Source of the DNA: Rhizobium etli_C
GTDB taxonomy: Bacteria; Pseudomonadota; Alphaproteobacteria; Rhizobiales; Rhizobiaceae
NCBI RefSeq assembly: GCF_014198605.1
Contig: NZ_JACIHU010000001.1
Direction: 5' to 3' (one strand)
Length of the DNA: 64,000 nt
In this document: piece by piece, positions 1-8,592 of the stretch
Layout: each line of letters starts with the position of its first letter
How positions within the stretch are numbered: position 1 is the stretch's first letter
The notes under the pieces: generated by a model
What the model saw: the letters and a program-made list of their open reading frames with translations, nothing else
Told to the model about the DNA's origin: nothing
The model's database searches: none
Made by a program: the position numbers and the translations under genes

Positions 1-420
1 TTGATCAAGGGTGGCGGCGGCGCGCTGCTGCGCGAAAAGATCGTCGCCGCCGCTTCTGAGCGGATGATCGTCATCGCCGACGAAAGCAAGCTGGTCGATA
101 CGCTCGGCGCCTACGCGCTGCCGATCGAAGTCAACCCGTTCGGTCTCGTCTCGACGCGGATGGCGATCGAGAAAGTCGCGGCCCGGCTCGGCCTTTCCGG
201 CGAACTCAGCCTGCGCCAGTCGGGTGACGGAGAGTTTACCACGGATGGCGGCCATCACATCATCGATGCATCTTTTGGCCGCATTCCTGATGCAGAGGCG
301 CTTTCGAGCGAGCTGAATTCCATACCCGGCGTCGTCGAACACGGGCTCTTTATCAATATGGCGGCACTTGCGATCATTGCCGGTCCTGCGGGTGCGCGCA
401 CGCTGCAGGCAAACAGATAA
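1..420 (+). CDS. rpiA: Ribose-5-phosphate isomerase A, C-terminal part
   Basis: The reading frame is open from the first base, so the start lies outside the window; 139 residues remain of a family usually about 230 long. RpiA interconverts ribose 5-phosphate and ribulose 5-phosphate in the cytoplasmic pentose phosphate pathway. The visible part begins with the KGGGGALLREK stretch, which in this family holds the phosphate- and substrate-binding glycine/lysine loop, followed by the VIADESKLV strand and the C-terminal GVVEHGLF motif near residue 115. The stop is TAA at 418-420. A secreted DUF2059 gene starts 15 bp downstream in the same direction, so the two are probably cotranscribed. Family identity is clear; only the N-terminus is unseen. 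Confidence 0.95.
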   Translation: MIKGGGGALLREKIVAAASERMIVIADESKLVDTLGAYALPIEVNPFGLVSTRMAIEKVAARLGLSGELSLRQSGDGEFTTDGGHHIIDASFGRIPDAEALSSELNSIPGVVEHGLFINMAALAIIAGPAGARTLQANR

Positions 421-435
421 CAGGAGCATACACTC

Positions 436-993
436 ATGATGAACATTGCAGGTCTTGGCCGTTTTGCCGCTGCGACCATCGTTCTTTCCGGGCTTGCCTT
501 CGGCTCCGCCGTCAAGGCGCAGGAAGTTTCCGATGAGCAGTTGAAGGCCGCGCGCGCCGCTGTCACCTCGATCGGCGCCACCGCCGCCTTCGACAACATC
601 CTGCCGGGTCTGGCCGAGCGCCTGAAGGCCGGCCTGATTCAGGACTCGCCGAACTACCAGGACGTCATCTCGTCGACGGTCGATGCGCAGGCGCTGGCAC
701 TGGCGCCGCGTCGCGGCGATCTCGAGAAGGAAGCCGCACTTATCTATGCCAAGACCTTCACCCTCGAAGAGCTGAAGACGATCGCCGATTTCTACAATTC
801 CGACGTCGGCAAGAAGCTGCTGCGTGACGGCCCGGTCGCCTTGCGCGAGATGGGGAAGGCCGCCGATATCTGGGGTCAGGGCATTTCCCGCGATCTGGAA
901 AAGCAGAGCAACGCCGAGCTGTCCAAGGTTATCAAGGCACCGCCGCCGGCAACCGACAGCCCGGTTGCTCCGGCACCGGCCGCCCAGCAGTAA
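436..993 (+). CDS. DUF2059 domain secreted protein
   Basis: This 185-residue protein starts with a signal peptide (hydrophobic residues about 8-26, cleavage likely after AVKA), so it is exported to the periplasm. The rest is mostly helical and matches the DUF2059 pattern, with the FTLEELKTIADFYNSDVGKK segment around residues 100-118 that is typical of this family. The last 20 residues are a Pro/Ala-rich tail. An AGGAG ribosome site at 422-426 precedes the tandem ATG codons at 436 and 439. It follows rpiA by 15 bp and is closed by a strong terminator at 1018. No enzymatic function is known for the family that I can assert; a role in the envelope is only inferred from the signal peptide. Confidence 0.85.
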   Translation: MMNIAGLGRFAAATIVLSGLAFGSAVKAQEVSDEQLKAARAAVTSIGATAAFDNILPGLAERLKAGLIQDSPNYQDVISSTVDAQALALAPRRGDLEKEAALIYAKTFTLEELKTIADFYNSDVGKKLLRDGPVALREMGKAADIWGQGISRDLEKQSNAELSKVIKAPPPATDSPVAPAPAAQQ

Positions 994-1017
994 CGCCTGC
1001 CCGCCAGAATTCGCGAA

Positions 1018-1043
1018 AGCCCGGAATCGTCCGGGCTTTTTTG
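1018..1043 (+). terminator. Rho-independent terminator of rpiA-DUF2059
   Basis: Perfect 8-bp stem AGCCCGGA/TCCGGGCT (1018-1025 and 1030-1037) with a 4-nt loop, followed by a T run. It lies 25 bp after the DUF2059 stop codon. Confidence 0.9.
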
Positions 1044-1057
1044 TTATGATGCGCCAA

Positions 1058-1165
1058 AGCATGATGCCGATAAGTGTGAGCGGTTTTCGGACGACATCAT
1101 GCTCTAACTCTTTAATTTAGAACAGGTTTCAGATTTTTGGCCGGGCCTAAAATCATCCTGTTCTA
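1058..1165. repeat. RIME-like intergenic mosaic repeat with two palindromes
   Basis: The 108-bp stretch holds two inverted repeats: AGCATGATG/CATCATGCT (1058-1066, 1095-1103) and TAGAACAGG/CCTGTTCTA (1118-1126, 1157-1165). This two-palindrome layout and length fit the Rhizobium-specific intergenic mosaic element RIME1 as I recall it. The first palindrome recurs at 63098-63144. It fills the gap between the upstream terminator and acyP. Confidence 0.8.
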
Positions 1166-1196
1166 GAGCCCGGCGGCGAAGGTTGGTGAGGCAGAT

Positions 1197-1478
1197 ATGT
1201 CCGATCGTTACGAGGCTGTGCGAGTACGAATATCAGGCAGGGTCCAAGGGGTGGGTTTTCGCATGTGGACGCGCGATGAGGCGCTGCGGCTCGGGCTGAC
1301 CGGCTGGGTGCGCAACGAAGCGGACGGATCCGTCGCCGCCTTGGTTGCCGGGCCGGACAATGCGATCTCAACGATCATCGAGCGTTTGAGGCGCGGGCCT
1401 GCAGGGGCGTCGGTTTCTGGCGTGGAGACGGAAGCGACCTGGCTTGAGAAGATGCCGACGGATTTCCGCATCACCTGA
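1197..1478 (+). CDS. acyP: Acylphosphatase
   Basis: A 93-residue protein of normal acylphosphatase length. These small cytoplasmic enzymes hydrolyse the carboxyl-phosphate bond of acyl phosphates such as acetyl phosphate or 1,3-bisphosphoglycerate. The N-terminal signature GRVQGVGFRMWT (about residues 13-24) contains the phosphate-binding loop and the catalytic Arg, and the catalytic Asn is in the following GWVRNEADGSV motif near residue 40. A GTGAGG ribosome site lies about 6 bp before the ATG. It stands alone between a repeat and a convergent small gene. Confidence 0.95.
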   Translation: MSDRYEAVRVRISGRVQGVGFRMWTRDEALRLGLTGWVRNEADGSVAALVAGPDNAISTIIERLRRGPAGASVSGVETEATWLEKMPTDFRIT

Positions 1479-1527
1479 TGACAGCGTCAATCCGCCAAAG
1501 GACGGGCTGTGCGAATGCGCCTGACGC

Positions 1528-1746
1528 TCAGCCCCAATCCTTCGAGCTCTTGGCCAATTGCCATGCGCCTGTCTCGTCCGGCTCGACGCGCTTGTTGCCG
1601 CGGTAGAAAATCGGCAGTCCAGTTTTCTTGTCCATCGCAAAGCGGCTCGGCGTGAATTTCTCGTCTTCGTGGCCCTCGATGGCGAGATTGAGCGCCTCCT
1701 TGAATTTGCCGGCCTTGCACAACTTGGCGAACAGATTTTGATCCAT
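1528..1746 (-). CDS. Small conserved-looking protein of unknown function
   Basis: A 72-residue protein on the minus strand, convergent with acyP. I chose the ATG at 1746 (MDQNLFAKLC) because a GGAG site sits 6 nt upstream; in-frame alternatives are ATG 1761 and TTG 1776. The sequence has an acidic/basic helical N-terminal half (KAGKFKEALNLAIEGHEDEK) and a short C-terminal motif GLPIFYRGNKRVEPDETGAW that looks like a folded beta segment. No signal peptide, membrane segment or metal motif. I do not recognise the family; codon use is like its neighbours, so I think it is a real core gene. Confidence 0.65.
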   Translation of the reverse strand: MDQNLFAKLCKAGKFKEALNLAIEGHEDEKFTPSRFAMDKKTGLPIFYRGNKRVEPDETGAWQLAKSSKDWG

Positions 1747-1810
1747 CTTTGGCTCCGGCATCCTTTTCCGTCTCAACTACCATTGCCCTGCCAGCCTCAG
1801 CTGGCCGGGT

Positions 1811-1894
1811 CAACCTTAAACGGTGACCGTGCTCAACCGTAGACGGTGAGCGTGCCCAACCGTAAACGGTGAGCGTGCTCAACCGTAAACGGGA
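1811..1894. repeat. 23-bp tandem repeat, about 3.7 copies, each with an internal palindrome
   Basis: Units begin at 1811, 1834, 1857 and 1880 (last truncated). The consensus CAACCGTAAACGGTGAGCGT plus GCT contains the inverted pair CCGT..ACGG. It lies between the small minus-strand gene and gor, about 120 bp before the gor start. Confidence 0.85.
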
Positions 1895-2016
1895 CCGGTT
1901 CAGATCAAGATTCGGCAATGGCGAGCGGGAAGAGGCAGGGGCGGGGCTTTTGTTTTCATGGAGATCACCCCTATATCAGGAACGTCCTTTCCTGCGATTC
2001 CCTTCCGGAGTTCCTC

Positions 2017-3402
2017 ATGTCTTCCTACGACTACGACCTCTTCGTCATCGGCGGCGGTTCCGGGGGCGTGCGCGCCGCCCGCGTTGCCGCCTCGCTCGGC
2101 AAGAGGGTGGCGATCGCCGAGGAATATCGTTATGGCGGCACCTGCGTCATCCGCGGCTGCGTGCCGAAGAAGCTCTTCGTCTATGCCTCGCAGTTTCATG
2201 AGCATTTCGAGGATGCGGAGGGCTTTGGCTGGACGGTCGGCGAAAGCAGCTTCGACTGGAAGAAGCTGGTGGCGGCCAAGGATGCCGAGATCGCGCGGCT
2301 GGAAGGCCTCTACAAGAAGGGGCTCAGCAGCGCCAATGCCAACATCCTGGAAACGCGCGCCGAACTGGTCGATGCTCATACGGTCCGGCTGATGAAAACC
2401 GGACAGACGGTGACGGCCAAGACCATCATCATCGCCACCGGCGGAAGGCCGAACCCGCATGCGGCCCTTCCCGGTCACGAATTCTGCATCTCCTCCAACG
2501 AGGCCTTTCATCTCGAAGAGCTGCCAAAATCGATCGTGATCGCTGGCGGCGGCTATATCGCCGTCGAGTTCGCCAATATTTTCCATGGTCTCGGCGTCGA
2601 AACGACGCTGATCTATCGCGGCGCCGAAATCCTGTCGCGTTTCGACGAGGATCTGAGGCGCGGGCTGCACGAGGCGATGGTCGCCAAGGGCATACGCATT
2701 CTCTGCCACGACACGCTGCAGAAGGTCTGCAAAGGCGAGGACGGGCTCACTCTCGAGACGATGAATAATGGCACGCTGCAGGCAGGCGTCGTCCTGCTGG
2801 CGCTCGGGCGCGATCCCAACACCGAGGGGCTCGGTCTGGAGGCGGCCGGCGTCGCTGTCGACGAGCGCGGCGCCATCATCGTCGACGACTATTCCCGTAC
2901 CAACATCGAAAACATCTATGCCCTCGGCGATGTCACCAACCGGGTACAGCTGACGCCGGTGGCGATCCACGAGGCAATGTGCTTCATCGAAACCGAGTAC
3001 AAGAACAATCCGACGCGGCCGGACTATGAGCTGATCCCGACCGCCGTCTTCTCGCAGCCGGAGATCGGCACCGTCGGTCTCTCGGAAGAGGAGGCGGGCA
3101 AGCGTTACGGCGAACTCGAGGTTTATCGCGCTCAGTTCCGGCCGCTGAAGGCCACGCTATCCGGCCGGGCCGAGCGGATGATCATGAAGCTGATCGTCGA
3201 TGCGGCGAGCCGGAAGGTGGTCGGTGCCCACATCCTCGGCCATGATGCCGGGGAGATGGCGCAGCTGCTCGGCATCACGCTGAAGGCCGGCTGCACCAAG
3301 GATGATTTCGACCAGACGATGGCGCTGCACCCGACGGCAGCCGAGGAGCTCGTCACTATGTATGCGCCGAGCTACCGCATTCGCGATGGAAAGCGCGTCT
3401 AA
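2017..3402 (+). CDS. gor: Glutathione-disulfide reductase
   Basis: A 461-residue flavoenzyme of usual family length that reduces oxidised glutathione with NADPH in the cytoplasm. The N-terminal FAD fold GGGSGGVRAAR is at about residues 12-22. The redox disulfide is in GGTCVIRGCVPKK (Cys43 and Cys48). The NADPH-binding fold GGGYIAVEFANI lies near residue 175 and is followed by arginines (IYRG, LSRFD) typical of NADPH preference. The second FAD motif NIYALGDVTN is near 302. The C-terminal catalytic pair His438/Glu443 sits in HPTAAEE. The start is ATG 2017, with a CCGGAG site 6 nt upstream; an earlier in-frame codon at 1918 lacks support. It converges on the TadG-like gene with only 2 bp between stops. 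Confidence 0.95.
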   Translation: MSSYDYDLFVIGGGSGGVRAARVAASLGKRVAIAEEYRYGGTCVIRGCVPKKLFVYASQFHEHFEDAEGFGWTVGESSFDWKKLVAAKDAEIARLEGLYKKGLSSANANILETRAELVDAHTVRLMKTGQTVTAKTIIIATGGRPNPHAALPGHEFCISSNEAFHLEELPKSIVIAGGGYIAVEFANIFHGLGVETTLIYRGAEILSRFDEDLRRGLHEAMVAKGIRILCHDTLQKVCKGEDGLTLETMNNGTLQAGVVLLALGRDPNTEGLGLEAAGVAVDERGAIIVDDYSRTNIENIYALGDVTNRVQLTPVAIHEAMCFIETEYKNNPTRPDYELIPTAVFSQPEIGTVGLSEEEAGKRYGELEVYRAQFRPLKATLSGRAERMIMKLIVDAASRKVVGAHILGHDAGEMAQLLGITLKAGCTKDDFDQTMALHPTAAEELVTMYAPSYRIRDGKRV

Positions 3403-3404
3403 CT

Positions 3405-4688
3405 TCAGCTGGTGATCCGTGGCGCGCGGATGACCTTGAGGAAAAGCGCCTTCATCGCATCGGTGATACCTTCGGTCGGCGACACCTCGAAATAGAAACC
3501 GGGCGAGGCGCATGCCTGCATTTTCGTCGGGATCTCGCTCTGGAAGGGCCTGATCCAGGTATTGTACCAACTGTTGCTCGGCAACGGCAGATAGGTGGTA
3601 TAGAGCACGGCGATCTTGACGCCGCGATCCTTCAGGGGCTTGCAGAAAGACGTGTCGATCGGCTCCTGACAGCGGCCACCGGTCGTCTTCTTGGTGCATG
3701 TGGACGGCTTGTAGCTGTCGCCGACGCCATCGGATACGAAGAACAGGATTTTTTCGGCGCTGGTGTTCGACGTGCCGTCACCGGCCGGGTCGATGATGGT
3801 GTTCATCTGCGTCATGGCGCTGTCGAAGTTGGTGATCTGGTCGTTATTGTAGTTCTGATAGGGAATGGTCATCAGATCGACCGCGTCGGTATAGTTCTTC
3901 ACCTTCGTCAGGTCGGAGGTAAGGCCGGAGATCGTCGTCAGCTTGGCGTCCTCGGCCTTGGTGCCGAAAGTGTAGACGCCCATACGGAACTGGTCGCTGC
4001 TGATGCGCTCGGTCTTGGCCGTATCGGTCAGCGCCTGGGTCGCCTGGCGCACCACGTCGATGCGCATGGCGACACCGAGGCTTTTGGCTATGGTGTAGTT
4101 GTTGGTGCTCTTGTCCATCTGGTGGCAGGCAAAGGCGCAGCCTGTCTTGGCCTCCAGCTTTGAAACGTCGCTCGGGGTCGCGCCGACGCCCATGGAGGGC
4201 GTATTGTCGAGCAGAATATAGAAATCCATGAAGGCGGCGGTCTGGTATTCGGCTGTCGCCGTGCCGGAGATCATAATCGAGTCCCGGCCAAGAATCTGCA
4301 TGAAGGTCGTCGGCACCGTCGCTGTGAAGGAAACCTGCGAATTCAGCTTGTTGGCGGTCTTGGTGACGTCGATGCCGAGGTCGACCTGAACCTCGGCCAG
4401 TTCCCCCGACACTTGGGACATGAAGATGTTGCGCGCGTCGGTCTTGCCGAGCGAGATCGTGCCGTTGCCCTTCATCGCCATCGCGGCTGCGACCGCGCCG
4501 GATTTTTCGGCGATCGAACCGACGGCGGCGGCGTCGGCTGCGGCATAAAGCTGGGTTCTCAGGCTCAGCGCATGGGCGAAGTCCACCGCCATGCCTGCCG
4601 TCCCGACAAGCGGCACCATCAGCAATGCCGTCATGATGCCGAAATTGCCCGAGCGGTCCGATATGAAGCCGGGCGGAAGGATCGCCAT
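3405..4688 (-). CDS. TadG-like pilus-assembly protein with vWA domain
   Basis: 427 residues. The N-terminus has the TadE/TadG layout: a short basic stretch, one membrane helix at about residues 15-38, then an amphipathic segment ending in ADAAAVGS. From about residue 154 there is a von Willebrand A-type domain with a MIDAS-like DNTPSMG (Asp161) and a later LFFVSDG strand. Such proteins are membrane-anchored, with the vWA domain outside the cytoplasmic membrane, and accompany Tad/Flp pili, though here no other tad gene is nearby. The ATG at 4688 has GGGGA 7 nt upstream. It is monocistronic, convergent with gor and divergent from class II DAHP synthase. Its exact role, pilus or otherwise, is unproven. 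Confidence 0.85.
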   Translation of the reverse strand: MAILPPGFISDRSGNFGIMTALLMVPLVGTAGMAVDFAHALSLRTQLYAAADAAAVGSIAEKSGAVAAAMAMKGNGTISLGKTDARNIFMSQVSGELAEVQVDLGIDVTKTANKLNSQVSFTATVPTTFMQILGRDSIMISGTATAEYQTAAFMDFYILLDNTPSMGVGATPSDVSKLEAKTGCAFACHQMDKSTNNYTIAKSLGVAMRIDVVRQATQALTDTAKTERISSDQFRMGVYTFGTKAEDAKLTTISGLTSDLTKVKNYTDAVDLMTIPYQNYNNDQITNFDSAMTQMNTIIDPAGDGTSNTSAEKILFFVSDGVGDSYKPSTCTKKTTGGRCQEPIDTSFCKPLKDRGVKIAVLYTTYLPLPSNSWYNTWIRPFQSEIPTKMQACASPGFYFEVSPTEGITDAMKALFLKVIRAPRITS

Positions 4689-4915
4689 GCCATGTCCCCG
4701 ATGTTGAAACTCTTTCCGGTTCTACATTCAAAGTCTAAAATATGGGGAAATCGACATGGTATATGCGGGTTTAACCGGGCAATGGCCGACTGCGGCGGCC
4801 AGACGAGACGCTTTGGGCGATTGATCTTTGCAAGCCGGATCTAAAGGTCTATAAGCCGCCGGATTATCAAGGCTAGGCCGCATTCCAGGAACTGGGGCGA
4901 GAACAGGTGAGTGAC

Positions 4916-6289
4916 ATGGCAGAGAATTGGACCCCGAGCAGCTGGCGGCAGAAACCGATCCTGCAGGTTCCCGAATATCCGGATGCAGCCGCTTTGGCGG
5001 CAACGGAAGCAACGCTCGCCAGCTATCCGCCGCTCGTCTTTGCCGGCGAGGCCCGCCGGCTGAAGAAGCATCTCGCCAATGTCGCCGAAGGCAACGGTTT
5101 CCTGCTGCAGGGCGGCGACTGCGCCGAGAGCTTCGCCGAACACGGCGCCGATAATATCCGCGACTTCTTCCGCGCCTTCCTGCAGATGGCCGTCGTGCTG
5201 ACCTTCGGCGCGCAGCTGCCGGTCGTCAAGGTCGGCCGCATTGCCGGCCAGTTCGCCAAGCCGCGTTCGTCGAATGTCGAGAAGCAGGGCGACGTGACGC
5301 TGCCGGCCTATCGCGGCGACATCATCAACGGCATCGAATTCACCGAGGAGTCGCGCATTCCGAACCCGGAACGCCAGGCCATGGCCTATCGCCAGTCGGC
5401 CGCGACGCTCAACCTTCTGCGCGCCTTCGCGATGGGCGGCTACGCCAACCTCGAAAACGTGCATCAGTGGATGCTCGGCTTCGTCAAGGACAGCCCGCAG
5501 GGCGAGCGGTACCGCAAGCTGGCAGACCGCATCAGCGAAACCATGGATTTCATGAAGGCGATCGGCATCACCTCGGAAAACCACCCGAGCCTGCGCGAGA
5601 CCGATTTCTTCACCAGCCACGAGGCGCTGCTGCTCGGCTACGAGGAGGCGCTGACCCGCGTCGATTCCACCTCGGGCGACTGGTACGCCACATCAGGCCA
5701 CATGATCTGGATCGGCGACCGCACGCGCCAGGCCGACCATGCGCATATCGAATATTGCCGCGGCATCAAGAACCCGATCGGGCTTAAATGCGGCCCATCG
5801 CTGCAGGCCGACGATCTGCTGCAGCTGATCGATATCCTGAATCCGGCTAACGAAGCCGGGCGGCTGACGCTGATCTGCCGTTTCGGCCATGAGAAGGTCG
5901 CCGAAAACCTGCCGCGCCTCATCCGCGCCGTCGAGCGCGAGGGGCGCAAGGTCGTCTGGTCCTGCGACCCGATGCACGGCAACACGATCACGCTCAACAA
6001 CTACAAGACCCGTCCCTTCGAGCGGATCCTGTCGGAAGTCGAAAGCTTCTTCCAGATCCACCGAGCCGAAGGCACGCATCCCGGCGGCATCCATGTCGAA
6101 ATGACCGGCAAGGACGTGACGGAATGCACCGGCGGCGCCCGCGCCGTCACCGCCGACGATCTGCAGGACCGCTACCACACCCATTGCGATCCGCGCCTCA
6201 ATTCCGACCAGGCGTTGGAGCTCGCCTTCCTGCTTGCCGAGCGCATGAAGGGCGGCCGCGACGAGAAGCGCATGGTCGCCAACGGCTGA
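4916..6289 (+). CDS. Class II (plant-type) DAHP synthase
   Basis: A 457-residue 3-deoxy-7-phosphoheptulonate synthase, which condenses phosphoenolpyruvate and erythrose 4-phosphate as the first step of the shikimate pathway. Class II markers are WTPSSWRQKP at the N-terminus, the LLQGGDCAESF motif (metal-binding Cys) near residue 70, the VGRIAGQFAKPRS loop near 108, and WSCDPMHGNT plus GGIHVEMTGKDVTEC in the C-terminal half. I use ATG 4916, with AGGTGA 5 nt upstream, rather than the in-frame GTG at 4907. A terminator follows. A second, unrelated class I DAHP synthase is present at 13539-14606, so the organism has both types within 9 kb. Confidence 0.95.
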   Translation: MAENWTPSSWRQKPILQVPEYPDAAALAATEATLASYPPLVFAGEARRLKKHLANVAEGNGFLLQGGDCAESFAEHGADNIRDFFRAFLQMAVVLTFGAQLPVVKVGRIAGQFAKPRSSNVEKQGDVTLPAYRGDIINGIEFTEESRIPNPERQAMAYRQSAATLNLLRAFAMGGYANLENVHQWMLGFVKDSPQGERYRKLADRISETMDFMKAIGITSENHPSLRETDFFTSHEALLLGYEEALTRVDSTSGDWYATSGHMIWIGDRTRQADHAHIEYCRGIKNPIGLKCGPSLQADDLLQLIDILNPANEAGRLTLICRFGHEKVAENLPRLIRAVEREGRKVVWSCDPMHGNTITLNNYKTRPFERILSEVESFFQIHRAEGTHPGGIHVEMTGKDVTECTGGARAVTADDLQDRYHTHCDPRLNSDQALELAFLLAERMKGGRDEKRMVANG

Positions 6290-6313
6290 GGCCGGTTGAT
6301 ATGGATGGAGAAA

Positions 6314-6337
6314 AGCCCGGCTCGCCCGGGCTTTTTT
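6314..6337 (+). terminator. Rho-independent terminator after class II DAHP synthase
   Basis: Stem AGCCCGG/CCGGGCT (6314-6320, 6326-6332) with a 5-nt loop and a run of six T's. Confidence 0.9.
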
Positions 6338-6355
6338 GTTACAAGGCTCACCCTT

Positions 6356-6410
6356 CACGCTCCGTCATCCTCGGCCTTGTGCTGCCTTGTGCCGAGGATG
6401 ACGGAGCGTG
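6356..6410. repeat. 20-bp perfect inverted repeat
   Basis: Arms 6356-6375 and 6391-6410 are perfect reverse complements (CACGCTCCGTCATCCTCGGC on the left) around a 15-nt loop. It lies between two convergent transcription units and resembles dispersed palindromes common in rhizobial genomes. It lacks a T run, so it is more repeat than terminator, though it could protect mRNA 3' ends. Confidence 0.85.
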
Positions 6411-6460
6411 TTGATGGCTTTCCAGCCATATCGACGCTCTGACGGTCGAGCTGCCAGATT

Positions 6461-8296
6461 TCAGATGCTGGCCTGAACGCTGTGCAGGTTGGCGTAAACG
6501 CCGCCTTGCGTCATCAGATCGTCATGCGTGCCCTGTTCGACGATGCCGTCGCCCGTCAGGACCAGGATGCGGTCGGCATGGCGGACGGTCGACAGGCGAT
6601 GGGCGATGACCAGGGTGGTTCGGCCGTTCGCCAGGCTCAGCAGCGCCTGCTGCACCGCCCGTTCGCTCTCATTGTCGAGCGCGCTGGTCGCCTCGTCGAA
6701 GATCAGAATCTCAGGATCCTTGAGGAAGGCGCGGGCGATGGTGATGCGCTGGCGCTGGCCGCCCGAAAGTTTGACGCCGCGCTGGCCGATATCGGTGTCA
6801 TAGCCATTGGGCAAGGCCATGATGAAATCGTGCGCATTGGCGGCGCGGGCAGCCGCTTCGAGCTCGGCATGGGTCGCGCCCGGCCTGCCGTATCGCAGGT
6901 TTTCCGCAATTGTGCCGGCGAAGAGATAGACATCCTGCTGAACCACACCGACATGGCGCCGGAGCGAAGCCAGCGTCACGTCGCGAATATCGGTGCCGTC
7001 GATCCGGATCGCCCCGGCCGCGACATCGTAGAAGCGCGGGATGAGGGCGCAGAGCGTGCTCTTGCCGACGCCGGAGGGGCCGACCAGAGCGACGAACTCT
7101 CCGGGAGTGATGGTCAGCGACAGCTGCTCCAGAACGCTGGGGCCATCGGCCTCATAGCCGAAGGCGACGTCGCAAAAGCTGATCTCGCCCTTAGGCGCCG
7201 GCATCGGACGGGCGTTGGGTCGATCGGTGATATCAGGGGCGATCTCCAGGATTTCCATAGCCCTGATGAAGCCGGTATAGCCCTCCTGCCAGAGCCGCAC
7301 GAAATTGGCGAGCCGCTGCACCGGATCGACCAATACGGCGACGCAGAGCAGGAAGGTCAGCATATCGGGGACGGTGAGATCCGCTGACAGGATGCGCAGG
7401 CCGCCGACGATGATCACCAATATCGTCACCAGCTGGGCGAAGGTTTCGGTGCCGACCGAAAACCAGGCTTCGCTGCGGTAGCCCTCCGCGCGGCTTTGCA
7501 GGAAGCGCTGGTTCTGTGCGTCGAAGCGCTCTCTTTCCAGCGCCTCGTTGGCGAAGGACTGGACGACGCGGATACCTGCCAGAGCGTCCTCGACGCGCTC
7601 GTTGACGGCGGCGATCTGCCGCTTGCTGGCTTCGAGCGCGCGGTTCATGCGCCGGTTGAAATAGAGCGCATAAGCGACCGCGACCGGCGTGAGCAGCAGG
7701 ATGAGCGTCGCCAGGGGCGGGTCGATGAAGAAGAGCACCAGCATGGCGCCGGCATATTTCAGCACGGCGATGGCAAGATCCTCGGGGCCGTGGTGGAAGA
7801 GTTCGCCGAGCCAGAGGGAGTCGTTGGTGATGCGGCTCATCAGCTGGCCGGTGCGCTGGCGGTCGTAGAAGCTGAAGGAGAGTTTCTGGCAATGCTCGAA
7901 GAGTTCCTGCCGCACCGTCGCTTCGATACGGGCGCCCATGACGTGGCCGCGATAATCGACGAAGAAGATCGCGGCGATCTGGACTGCCAGAACGGCCAGC
8001 ATGACGCCGCCCATCACCAGGATCTGGGTGAAGGCCTGCGGCGCATCGGGCAGGGCCAGAAGGCGGCTGGTGACGATATTGGCGCAGAGCGGCAGGGCGA
8101 CCGCCGTGCCGGCAACGAGGATAGCGCAAAGCAGATCCGCCAGCAGCAGAGGCAGATGCGGGCGGTAGTAGGAGAGAAATTTTCGCATGCGCGACCACCG
8201 CCGGCCGCGGTCAGCGGCGGGGTCGTCAAGGAAGAATTTGAGGAAGGCGTTATGGCGTCGCGCGTTTTTCCTCGCGCGGGAGAAGCGAATATTCAT
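6461..8296 (-). CDS. ABC exporter, fused membrane and ATPase domains (MsbA-like)
   Basis: 611 residues, the normal length of a half-transporter that works as a homodimer in the inner membrane. Residues about 55-340 form the six-helix type I exporter domain. The C-terminal nucleotide-binding domain has Walker A GPSGVGKST, signature LSGGQRQRI, Walker B ILIFDEATSALD and the His-switch VIAHRLST. The substrate is not readable; lipids, glycans or drugs are all possible. The ATG at 8296 has only a weak AAGGA 10 nt upstream and lies inside an upstream small ORF (8250-8354) in another frame, so translation may be coupled. It is divergent from the GFA-type gene. Confidence 0.9.
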   Translation of the reverse strand: MNIRFSRARKNARRHNAFLKFFLDDPAADRGRRWSRMRKFLSYYRPHLPLLLADLLCAILVAGTAVALPLCANIVTSRLLALPDAPQAFTQILVMGGVMLAVLAVQIAAIFFVDYRGHVMGARIEATVRQELFEHCQKLSFSFYDRQRTGQLMSRITNDSLWLGELFHHGPEDLAIAVLKYAGAMLVLFFIDPPLATLILLLTPVAVAYALYFNRRMNRALEASKRQIAAVNERVEDALAGIRVVQSFANEALERERFDAQNQRFLQSRAEGYRSEAWFSVGTETFAQLVTILVIIVGGLRILSADLTVPDMLTFLLCVAVLVDPVQRLANFVRLWQEGYTGFIRAMEILEIAPDITDRPNARPMPAPKGEISFCDVAFGYEADGPSVLEQLSLTITPGEFVALVGPSGVGKSTLCALIPRFYDVAAGAIRIDGTDIRDVTLASLRRHVGVVQQDVYLFAGTIAENLRYGRPGATHAELEAAARAANAHDFIMALPNGYDTDIGQRGVKLSGGQRQRITIARAFLKDPEILIFDEATSALDNESERAVQQALLSLANGRTTLVIAHRLSTVRHADRILVLTGDGIVEQGTHDDLMTQGGVYANLHSVQASI

Positions 8297-8354
8297 GAGG
8301 CAGAATGTCCTTGTGGGCGATGTTTCCTTTCTGTTTGGACAGGATCGCTCTCAT
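8250..8354 (-). CDS. Candidate 34-residue upstream small ORF overlapping the ABC exporter start
   Basis: ATG at 8354 is preceded by a strong AGGGGAG site with 6-nt spacing, clearly better than the site of the exporter gene. The frame runs 34 codons (begins MRAILSKQKG, ends EEKRATP) to TAA at 8250-8252 and overlaps the first 47 bases of the exporter gene in a different frame. It has no membrane segment. It may be a leader whose translation feeds ribosomes to the exporter start, or a small protein in its own right. No family recognised. Confidence 0.5.
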   Translation of the reverse strand: MRAILSKQKGNIAHKDILPHEYSLLPREEKRATP

Positions 8355-8592
8355 GACAGTCTCCCCTGGGGTTGAATGAATTGAACCCTCAGTATCGCCG
8401 AGAAGCCGGATCAATTCAACTTGGTGACGTGAGGAGATCGGTCGGTGTTGTCGACAGGCAACAGCGGAAGGTCGTGCCGGCCATGCCCATGCGAAGCGAG
8501 CGTGCTTCAAGTTTTCTGATCTCTCGTTGAACGGAATGGATTTGACGCCCGCAGCGATCGGCGGCAACCTCCTGCGAAATGGAGGAGTAGTC

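Noticed and set aside
3405..4688. Possible complete Tad pilus locus
   Set aside because: Only one TadG-like gene is present; no prepilin, ATPase or secretin gene is within the window.
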